DNA of 64,000 nt, taken from Bombyx mori. Taxonomy: Eukaryota; Arthropoda; Insecta; Lepidoptera; Bombycidae. Below, in pieces: positions 1 to 8,813 of this stretch; position 1 is the stretch's first letter; every line of letters begins with the position of its first letter. Position numbers and translations under genes: made by a program. The notes under the pieces are model-generated. The model had not been told where the DNA came from, ran no database searches, and saw nothing but the letters and a program-made list of their open reading frames with translations. Location: contig NC_085116.1 in NCBI RefSeq assembly GCF_030269925.1, positions 13,330,001 to 13,394,000 of the forward strand. Reading direction: 5' to 3'.

Positions 1-207
1 GACCCGCCCTCGCTTCGCTTCGGAAACATTAAAGCACACATGAAACAAAAAATAAAACAAAAAAAAATAAAAAAAGTAGCATAAGTTCATCAGGGACATT
101 GTCGGCTTCTAATGGAAAAAGAATTTTTCAAATCGGTCCAGTAATTTCGGAGCCTATTCGAAACAAACAAACAAACAAATCTTTCCTCTTTATAATATTA
201 GTATAGA
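1..207 (-). mobile_element. Helitron-type non-autonomous element (family H1), cut by window edge
   Basis: Read on the minus strand it begins TCTATACTAATATTATA after an A, the 5'-TC rule of Helitrons inserted between A and T. It runs to the window edge within a few bases of the expected CTAG terminus (the edge reads GACCCGCCCTCG, which in other copies follows CTAGC). A sister copy with both ends lies at 29228-29441 on the plus strand. Carries no coding sequence. Class assignment is from termini only. Confidence 0.6.
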
Positions 208-921
208 TTTTAATTCAGAAAACATATTATTACTAGAGGTCCTGCAGTAGTCGAAATTCGACTATAATTAATTGGAATTATAAGTTTGTGTACTATTATG
301 ATTGTATTTCATACTTCTAAAATCACAAATTTCGCCAAGACTACACTATAAAAAATATTAACAAAGACAAACAATATTTAATCTATTCTCAATTTGACAA
401 CAGACGTCAAGAACAAAAGTTTGACAATAAATAGTATGCATGCGTGTGGGCGTCAAATACATGGTATGTAGTGTGTGTAATGTTTTCTTTATTGATTTAA
501 TGTATCTTTATGTATTATTTAAAAAAAATATTAGCATTGTGCACTTTCTCTCTATATTCTCTATAAGTGTGGAAAAATTCATACTCCTCCATCCGCGCAA
601 TTTTCGTAAAAGGGATACAAAGTTTTTGCTTCACGTATTATAATATTATATAGATTTTACTGAATTAAAAATACGACACTTTTGTAGATTGCCAATAGTT
701 CCCAAAGACAAAAAAAAGAATATAGAATTTTAATTAACTGATAGTGGTGATAAGTGTGTAGAACTTGTTTATTGTTTTGTAAGCATTATCTTTTTATTTT
801 CTATCTTCAATAATATATTATAATAAAATATACAGTTATTTTATCACGGGATAAAATGCTTGATAAGAAAGACTTTTTGGTACAAATAAATATAAGATTA
901 GAAAAACAAATGCAAAAAGAT
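208..921. other. AT-rich spacer, nothing recognised
   Basis: AT-rich sequence with only a 67-codon chance open frame at 440-643. No exon, RNA gene or repeat was recognised. Confidence 0.5.
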
Positions 922-993
922 CTCTCCGGCGGGGAATCGAACCCCGGTCTCCCGCGTGACAGGCGGGGATACTGACCACTATACTACCGAAGA
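922..993 (-). tRNA. tRNA-Asp (anticodon GUC), copy 1
   Basis: On the minus strand this 72-nt stretch folds as a full cloverleaf. The acceptor arms TCTTCGG and CCGGAGA pair with one G-T pair. It has the A-box region TAGTATAGTGG, anticodon loop CTGTCAC with GTC, and T arm/B box GGTTCGATTCC. No CCA is encoded, as expected of a eukaryotic nuclear gene. It is identical through the cloverleaf to the plus-strand copy at 2447-2518. No intron. Confidence 0.95.
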
Positions 994-1387
994 CGTTAGC
1001 AACTAGGCGAAATAGTGTGTCTATTACATTTCAAAAATTTCTCACTAATATTGTCTATTTGAAAGTAAAATAAATAAAAAAAAAGAACAAAAACATCCAA
1101 AGATCTCTTCTACTGACAGTTAAAGAAGCGAAAGCGCACTCTTGGAGGCCAATACTTATTTTACACGAATGTTTTAAAGGCTATCTTACTGCGTGTAGTA
1201 TCATCTCCTGTGAGCGTTGGGAAGATACATCAGAGAAAAAATAGCGGGTCTCTTTTCACGAGGCTTTCTCAAACATTAAAGAAAAACGCACACATGCGCG
1301 AAATTCCATAATAATATAAAGAAGGTTTGTCCAAAGCCTTGCAACATTTACTTGTGCAATGCTTAAGATTGCTGAAGAAAAAACTTG
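994..1387. other. Spacer, nothing recognised
   Basis: Between the first tRNA-Asp and a LINE relic. No coding or RNA signal seen. Confidence 0.4.
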
Positions 1388-1740
1388 CCTTTTTTATTGC
1401 CCTTGTAGACAGAGAAGCATACCGCCCACCTGATGGTGAGTAGTTACCGCCGCCCATGTTCTTCAGCAATCCCAGGGGCAGAGCCAAGCCGCTGCCTACC
1501 ATTGAATACTCACCACAAGCCTCCTCGTTTGAAGAAGGACATGTCATAGCGCGCGGGAAACAGCGTGAAGGGGAACTCATTCCAAAGCCGGATGGTACGT
1601 GGCAAAAAAGCTCTCTGGAAACGCACTGTGGATGAACGTAGTGGCTCCAGGTAGTATGAATGAATGGTAGCGAGCGGGCTGCCTTCGTTAGCCGTATTAT
1701 AGCACATAATCGACGATAGCCAGGTTCGCCGTTGACGGAT
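1388..1740 (-). pseudogene. 3' end of a non-LTR retrotransposon (RT ORF C-terminus relic)
   Basis: The minus-strand frame at 1707-1510 reads RTIRLWNEFPF followed by FPARYDMSFFKRG. This is the C-terminal signature seen after the RT domain in jockey/CR1-type LINE ORF2 proteins (family knowledge). The following 3' sequence ends GGGCAATAAAAAAGG, resembling a LINE tail. The 5' part is absent, so this is a 5'-truncated dead insertion. The exact clade cannot be set from this fragment. Confidence 0.6.
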
Positions 1741-2072
1741 CGCGTCATTACGGATCCTCCCGATCCATTAACGGTACTTTTAGGTGCGTCAAGCACCCGT
1801 CACCGTCCTCCCTGAACCCGTCGCCTGTGACTAAGAGCTCGACGAGTAAATTAACACAGCCCACTGAGTTTCTAGCCGGATCTTCTCAGTGGGTCGTGTT
1901 TCCGATCCGGTGGTAGATTCTGCGAAGCACTGCTTTTCTGCTAGGTCACTGCTGCTAGGGCCTGTGTTAGCAACACACCCGGTTTAAGCCCCGTAAGCTC
2001 ACATACTCGCCCGGTTACGCTGACGTAGATAGCCTCTCAAGACTATCATCAACTTGGGTATGAAAAAAAAAA
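1741..2072 (+). repeat. SINE K copy, diverged
   Basis: Matches the core of the K repeat defined by the intact copies at 60122 and 13300: CACTGAGTTT, then CTTCTCAGTGGGTCG, TTCCGATCCGG and TAGATTCTGCGAAGCAC. It ends GGGTATGAAAAAAAAAA. It is more diverged than other copies, and its 5' boundary against the LINE relic is uncertain. Confidence 0.6.
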
Positions 2073-2446
2073 GTTTACGGACACATCAAGGAGGACGACT
2101 GATGGCTTTCATAAAATAAGAAAAATATTAGGCGGCACAATAAAAAAAATAATATTATCACTATATTATATTACTTATTTGTATATAATTTAAACGTCCC
2201 CAATACCTTAAATAAAAAATTATGTTAAAAAACAAACAAAGAAATGTTTAATAACGGCTACTTGCGGCCTTTTAAGCTGGATAAAAAAAGTTAAGTAATA
2301 TTTTTAATTCTATACATCTACTTTCGCTTGGGCATTTCGAAAATCACTCTTACTTTCTTTGGTAATACCTATATTACTTTCGAATTTCTATTGTTATTTT
2401 TCGTATTATCTAAGTGTATATGATAATTTAGCATCAGCAACCACAG
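2073..2446. other. AT-rich spacer before tRNA-Asp copy 2
   Basis: No gene recognised. Confidence 0.4.
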
Positions 2447-2518
2447 TCTTCGGTAGTATAGTGGTCAGTATCCCCGCCTGTCACGCGGGAGACCGGGGTT
2501 CGATTCCCCGCCGGAGAG
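2447..2518 (+). tRNA. tRNA-Asp (anticodon GUC), copy 2
   Basis: Same 72-nt cloverleaf as 922-993 but on the plus strand: anticodon GTC, T arm GGTTCGATTCC, acceptor TCTTCGG with CCGGAGA and discriminator G. The sequence after the gene (ATCTTTTTGC) also matches copy 1 downstream, including a T run that can terminate RNA polymerase III. This points to a duplicated unit in inverted orientation. Confidence 0.95.
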
Positions 2519-2618
2519 ATCTTTTTGCGTTTTTTTTTTCATTTGATATTTTGGCATTATCGTATCTATCGGCTTAAATTTATTATCGTTTTGATAGTAT
2601 TATAATGTTAGTATAATA

Positions 2619-3832
2619 ACCGGCAAACTTCTTGAGCATTTGTTGACGTAGTGGGGGTAAGTTTGCGCATGGTACACTCACGTGCAAAAACATTACTTAC
2701 TCTGCGTCATAATGCTATTAAATTATTAAAATCAACATATGTATTTATTTATATATTTATTAGAACATCAACAAAACATATAGGTTAATAATTGTAATAA
2801 TTTAATCTTGGGGTAAAATAGATATTCCTTATATTAAGTCAAAACTAGAGCTGTTGCCAGGTCTTGGTTCAGTTAAAGCGAAGCTGGTATTTGTAATTTT
2901 TTTTTCGTTATCATAATCTTGACCATCATCATCATCACTGTTTTCATCACCCGAGTCGCTATCATCGTGATGAGTCGACATAGGGCTCATCGGCGTAGTT
3001 TACAACTCGGTCGATTCGGTCTTCTTTTTTGTCTATAATTAATTATTTTTTGAAGATATTCGATTCGTAGTAATCGAATGTTACTTTTTTCATTTACCAG
3101 CTTCCGATTATTTTCTGTTCTTTTTTTCCATCTGAAGCCTAGCTCTTTCATAATTCGTCGTAAGCTTCGTTCCGAGCCATTAAAATTTATATCTTCTTTA
3201 AATTCTTCGAAGCCTTTCTACGGTACGGAGTTTCGCTGCTTGTTATGTAGTTATTATGATTACATCTTTTTATTACAGATTGAACGAAACTATCCATTCC
3301 GGTAACTTTCTTCTTCCCTGATCTTTTCTTACCCGGAGTCCGAAACACGGCGAGCAAGCCAGAGCCTTTAGCTTCGTTAACAATGCACCTAACAGTACTC
3401 ACTGATGTTTTTGTTGCTTCCGAAGTCTGTTTTAATTTTTCCATATCATTCTTCCCCGGTTTTATAATGAAGCAATATACGTCGTACACAAATTTTCTAC
3501 CCTTTCTTTTAAGTACTACACCAGTTTGTCACGGCATAGTGTATGTTTTATAAAAAATCAACAAACACTCAACAAATAGCAATGGCAACAAAGTCCACAA
3601 GCAATTATAACTAATAACTTAACGATTAATAACGATAGACTTTCCACTGCACGCAAGCGTACTTTTGGGAGCAAGCGGAATGAGGGCGCGGTGCGGGACG
3701 CAAGGTTCGACTGATCTACCAATATCGCGCTCGATACGATTTCCCCTGCCGTCGCGCCTCACCCTCACCACCAAAGTGACCTAAAATTCGGTTCTGCGCA
3801 GTCAAGGTCATTTGCTCAAGAAGTTTGCCGAT
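2619..3832 (-). mobile_element. Tc1/mariner-like DNA transposon with terminal inverted repeats
   Basis: The left end starts ACCGGCAAACTTCTTGAGCA. The reverse complement of the right end starts ATCGGCAAACTTCTTGAGCA, a 20-bp inverted repeat with one mismatch. A TA dinucleotide flanks each side (2617-2618 and 3833-3834), the target duplication of the IS630-Tc1-mariner superfamily. Inside is a minus-strand transposase relic. At 1,214 bp it is short for an autonomous member. It lies 100 bp downstream of tRNA-Asp copy 2. Confidence 0.75.
2850..3489 (-). pseudogene. Transposase relic, N-terminal part of a DDE-family protein
   Basis: The frame from 3489 has a helix-turn-helix-like region (KTSVSTVRCIVNEAK) followed by a basic linker (TPGKKRSGKKK). 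After about 3190 the reading frame changes and continues with LRRIMKELGFRWKKR and LRIEYLQKI. This is a pattern I know from the N-terminal half of insect DDE transposases. A further frame change gives NYADEPYVDSS, then directly an acidic tail (SGDENSDDDDG). Most of the catalytic core is therefore missing and the copy is inactive. Family naming is from memory. Confidence 0.6.
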
Positions 3833-3834
3833 TA

Positions 3835-4314
3835 CTATAATAGCATCACAAGTGTTTTTGTGATTAAATCTCGTACTTGATCAAATTCATAGTTACAATA
3901 CCATTTTTAAATTAATTTAGCGAGTTATATTTACTTTTTTTAGAGCATGATTAATGCGGCTACTTGTAAGTACGTCATGAACATGTTTTTTGTGAATGAA
4001 AAAACCATGAGTAATCAAAACATAACTGACAACACCAAATTAATTTAAGACTAATTTACCCGCACCCAGCTTCCAAATTCCCTTCGAGTGACTTCATCAA
4101 ATTGAAGATCAAGAAATAAATCGAATTACACGCGTACACAACCGCGTAATATCGTGAATTTATTTTAAATAACATGCTTATTTTGCTCGGGTTAGCGGAC
4201 CACTTAAATGCTACTCGATAAAATTACCTTCGTATCATTACGTCGCGTCGGAAATTTGAGGGGGCGTTCCAGACTGGAAATTGTACTGTGATTATTTTGG
4301 GGTTTTTTAAGGCT
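3835..4314. other. Spacer, nothing recognised
   Basis: AT-rich, no coding or repeat signal identified. Confidence 0.4.
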
Positions 4315-4460
4315 GTTCTTGCTACGTCCGGAAGGTTAGGTGACGGGCTCAACCTGAGAGAATTTGCTAACAAGCCCCAGCAAGAGTAGTGCTTCGCAAA
4401 ATCTACCACCCCACTGAGAACATCCGGCGAGAAACTCCCACTGAGTTGTATCTGAGCTGT
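4315..4460 (-). repeat. SINE K fragment
   Basis: Contains GACGGGCTCAACCTGAGAGAATTTGCTAAC, here split by its matches: GGGCTCAACCTGA, GCAAGAG, GTGCTTCGCA and CCCACTGAGA. These are the minus-strand core of SINE K in the same order as at 57924-58060. Both ends are decayed. Confidence 0.5.
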
Positions 4461-6599
4461 ATTTTTTTTTTGTAATAAAATGTTTGTGCGCGGAGGAGTT
4501 TCGAGTTCTTTGGACAAATTGCCAGAGAGGTGACAATTTAGATAAGCTGCTGGTAACAGGCAAGGTATGCGGAAGAAGGCCCAGAAGCAGAAGTCCAATG
4601 CATTCGGTCGAACCAGATATGCTGCACTCTTAACATTTCAGTTCACGTTGCTACCCACACAGCTGAGGATGGGCAGGAGTGACGGATAACCTAAGAGAAA
4701 GTTATTAGAGAAGGCCACGACCCTCAGCATTGTGGATTATGGACGTAAGGAGGATGCCTTAAAAAAAGCAATCTTTGGTGCCGGCTACGTATTCTGCGTT
4801 TATTGTATGCTGCTCTAAAACAGCCCGTTTGTGAAAAACCCGTCTGCTTTTTCCACAAATTTGTCGTAAATCATTGATGAACTGACTCGTTATTTTATAC
4901 TCTTACGGATCTAGCTTGGCGCAAATAACTCACTAATATGATCAAATAATGTTTACTAAATTCAAGATCGATGTGATTTTTTACAAAACAATAATGAATT
5001 TTATTTCAGACTCTTAGGATATAGATAAAAGGTTTCTTTTGCTCACGGACATCGAGAATCCCAGACTTTCCACAAAGGCACTAGTATTATTCTGAGTCAT
5101 TTGGATTAAAAAAAAACACTAAGTACCATTTATATCTCAGTAAACATTTGAATACATAACAAAATATGATATACGAAAAAAGAAAGGTACAGCAAATTGT
5201 ATTATGATGTAAAATCAGCGGTTTTATCTAAAAGCGATCGTCAAAGATACTTACTTAAAGACAAAGAATTATAGCTCTAATCGGCAAAAGATCTTGCTTA
5301 TGGTCAAAAGAGATTAAATGATAATCCAGTCCATTATTGGATTTTCCACTACGGCCGTCTGGATAATGTACGTCAATAAATAAAAATATATCATAGCGAT
5401 GATAAAATACATCTTTATATTTTATGAAATTTAATCAACTCCTTTTTTAGTCTAAATGTATCTCGTATAAGATGCTTATAAGCAATTTAAAATACAACTG
5501 GAATGCGTCCCACCTCAAACTTCATCACATTTGATTGAGAATCACGTGGTACAAATTTCTTGAATATCGCTCATGCAATACTTAAATGTTAGTAAATATT
5601 CTACTACTGCTCTAAATCCCTAAATGCTAAAACGTGTAGCGTGTGCGCCAGTAATGGGAGCGATGCGTGAGGGATTTGCTAAGTGACTAGACGCACACCA
5701 AAATTTACGGGTTAATCAGACCGCGTATAATAGTTTTCCCATACACAAGCTAAGTCTTACTAGATTATAAACCCGTAAAATTAAGAAAAACACATTTTAT
5801 AGCATATTATAGCGTTAATGACATTATTTTTCTTCATTGTCAAGATTTATTCTTTTAATAACTGAAGCGTTATTTGAACTTAATGATTAAATTATAGTAA
5901 GCTCCCTAGAAGCATTAGAGTCCAATAACATTGCTATTACAAACGCAGTGGATTTACAAAAGGCTTTTAAACTAGTCCGTGCATTGGGGTCATGCGACAC
6001 GGGAGTTCCGTATACAGGGCCAGTATTATGTGTTAAAGGATTTATTCACTGTAAAAGGCTCCTGAAAACGCCGTATTAACTTAACATCTTTATTTTATGA
6101 ATTCATTGTTTTTCTTTAAAATTACAATTAGGCTCGTTTTGTTCTTTACGCAATTAATTTATTTGATATTTAGAAACTGTAATTTGGTGCTTGGTAATCA
6201 ACCTAAGTATATATTGGTGATTCTGGGCATATGAAACATCGGTTAATCAATAAAGGTATTTTTTTTGGGCCAAACTTCTTACGAGAACCCGAGCCTAGAG
6301 GGTGGGCAGGGTATGTGGGACTGGTCCGCAGATTTTGAGAGCTGGCCGCACGCTTAAGGGATGGAAATTAGGGCCTTACCCACTAAACGACTCCCTTGAA
6401 CTCTCGTCCAAGCGTCCGATCCCTCCGACGTCCAAAGTACTTAAAAACTGCACGTTATTTATCGTTATTTATAGTTAAAATCAAATTTGGCCTGATGTGA
6501 ACCTGTCTATATTATATTCAATGGATTCTTACAAGGTTTTTATTATTTATCTTCTCAGGTTTCCGATTTTTCACCGCTGTTGCAAAATTCATCACCAAG
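4461..6599. other. 2.1 kb without recognised genes
   Basis: AT-rich sequence with no supportable open frame, RNA gene or repeat named here. Short moderately GC-rich patches near 6280-6430 may be old transposon pieces. Confidence 0.4.
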
Positions 6600-7047
6600 G
6601 GCTTTTTTATTGCTTTGATGAGTGGACGATCTCACAGCTTACCTGGTGTTAAGTTGTTACTGGAGCCCATAGACATCTACAATGTAAATTCCGCCACCCA
6701 CTTTGAGATATGAGTTCTATAGTCTCTGCATAGTTACAACGGCTGCTCCAGTCTTCAAACCGAAACGCATTTTACTGTTTCACGGTAGAAATCGGCGGGG
6801 TGGTGGTACCTACCCGTGCGGACTCACAAGAGGACCTACCACCAGTAATTACGCAAATTATAATTTTGCTGGTTTGGTTTTTATTACACGATGTTCACCG
6901 TGGAAGTCAATCGTGAACATTTGTTAAAATACGTATTTCGTTAGAAAAATTTGTACCCGCCTGCGGGGTTTGAACTACTTTGAACACGGGTGCATCGCTA
7001 GATACGAATGCACCGGACGTCTTATCCTTTAGGCCACGACGACTTAA
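6600..7047 (-). repeat. Bm1-like tRNA-derived SINE, near full length
   Basis: On the minus strand the head reads GTCGTGGCCTAAAGGATAAG, carrying an RNA polymerase III A box (TGGCCTAAAGG). A decayed B box follows. The body has GGTGGTAGG, GAGTCCGCACGGGTAGG and GTTTCGGTTTGAAG, and the tail CTCCAGTAACAAC. It is one of at least 13 copies in the window. Confidence 0.8.
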
Positions 7048-7803
7048 GCTGACAGACAGGTAGACAAACAGCTGCGAGTAGGATGTCAGAAGCAGACACA
7101 TTTTTTAACCACTTTATGGTAGGTTTTTGCGTGTTACCGCTGGGACACAACGATTCGCTCCGGTAGCGTATGCTCACGGTATCGAAAGTTTTTTCAGGAC
7201 ACGTTAAAAATGAATTGTTTTTTTACTATCCCCAACACTGAATTCCGTTTCCTTTATAATCCGAAGCAGTTGCTCAAGTTGTAAAAAAATTCTACTTAAA
7301 ACTTGAAACTACACAATATCCAGTCAGTCTCTAGCTCATGATATAAATAACATTTACATGACAAAGAAATGTTATGAAATCACAAAGGCGCCCATCCATA
7401 TTGCAGTATCGGCAAATAGACGAAGGGTACTTTAAGAGCCATTGAAATGTATCAAACGCTTTCCTGGTCATAAAATATTGATTGGGCTCTGCTCTCTTGC
7501 TGTTTAATAAATATGATATCGTCAGTATTCTACGGAGTTGTTTGGGGGTATTTTCCGTTTACTCTTGACCTGACTTCTTAAGTTTATCAAATCGATATAG
7601 AATCACGGTTAGGACATACGTGGACATACATATATGTTAATTTAAATGCTTAACGGTCAACCGGTCAGGGAAAAAGTATATCCATAATTAGATAATAATG
7701 GTGTTTTCTATTGTTTAAGAAGTATATTACGGTAGGCAGCAGACATACTATACCTATAGAATTTTTGGTATCCGCTTTGGTAACTATTCTAATAACAATA
7801 GAT
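7048..7803. other. Spacer, nothing recognised
   Basis: No gene or named repeat seen. Confidence 0.4.
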
Positions 7804-8078
7804 AACGCCATCTTGTTGTGTCTTTAAAGCGGTTAGTTGCCCTCAATTAAGAAAAATAGTATTATTATTCGCCACTAGATGTCGGGAAGAGTTGATTATT
7901 GAAAACACAAATAAAACAACATTTTCTGAAAATCAATCGTAGCTAGATCGATTTATCGCCCCCGAAATCCTCTGTGTACTAAATTTTATGAAAATCGTTG
8001 GAGCCGTTTCCGAGATTTAGATTATATACATATTATTATATATTAATATACAAGAATTGCTCGTTTAAAGGTATAAGA
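7804..8078 (-). mobile_element. Helitron-type element, family H5, 3' truncated
   Basis: The minus-strand 5' end is TCTTATACCTTTAAACGAGC after an A. The body shares TCGATTTATCGCCCCCG and GTTGGAGCCGTTTCCGAG with the copies at 25209, 26711 and 48541. The terminal hairpin and CTAG end are missing here. Confidence 0.6.
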
Positions 8079-8643
8079 TATGTGAGTTATACATGCTAAA
8101 ATTTTACTATCTCCATACTTTTAAAATGTTCTAAAGTTCTATTTTTTCTCTCCTTTACGAGCTCAAAGTCAAGCTAGTAGCTACGTTCAGAAGAAGGTTA
8201 TTGAGGACAATAATTCTACTACGATTGTGTTAAAGAAATCTAGTAGCAATAAATAAAGGTCGTTGAGGTCATGTAACCATGGCCACCGAATAATCAGACT
8301 GAATGTTTTCATTGCACGATACGATCTTTTCACTTCGAAAAGGGAAATAGATTTCAGAATTTAGTGTGTTCGGATTAGACTTTGTTTTTCAATTCTTTAT
8401 TCTCTAAATTTAATTTTTAACAGCGGTTTACGGCTCCGTATACCTCGAGAGGTGAGGCTCACTGACACCAGAAATGTCATACGTTTAGTACACTTTACAA
8501 TTACATTATCTGACCTGAAATCAAATGACCAAGCAAACGATAACTTTTTGTCATTTTGCTGTCAACGTCATTGTCACTCCCAAATTCAATGTACCCTTTT
8601 GTAGAATTTCGATAATTTTTTATATAAATTTAAGTTTTAAAGC
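8079..8643. other. 5' flank of CFAP299
   Basis: Upstream region of the CFAP299 start. An in-frame TAA stands two codons before the ATG, so no upstream extension in this exon is possible. I saw no clear TATA box or initiator pair to place the transcription start. Confidence 0.4.
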
Positions 8644-8813
8644 ATGGCGATGGCTGAAAAAAAGAACGAATACCCCCCGGGAGTGGAAGCGGATCGTAGG
8701 CTATTGCCATTCGTGACTTGGGAGGAGTATTTAGATTCTTTGATAGATATCGCTGACCTGAGGAACCTGAGAAGCACAGCTGCTGCGAGGACGGTAGCTG
8801 CGCTTGGTTACAG
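8644..8813 (+). CDS. CFAP299: CFAP299 coding exon 1
   Basis: Residues 1-57 (last codon split AG|A). Donor CAG|GTATTT. Contains the family motif W-EEYLDSLI and ends in ALGYR. Reading through the donor would add an unrelated tail and stop at 8865. Confidence 0.88.

Noticed and set aside
140..180. CAAACAAACAAA array as CRISPR-like or satellite
   Set aside because: Simple repeat within a Helitron end; no spacers.
1269..1796. 175-codon minus frame as a gene
   Set aside because: Crosses a LINE relic and SINE K with no conserved domain in that frame.
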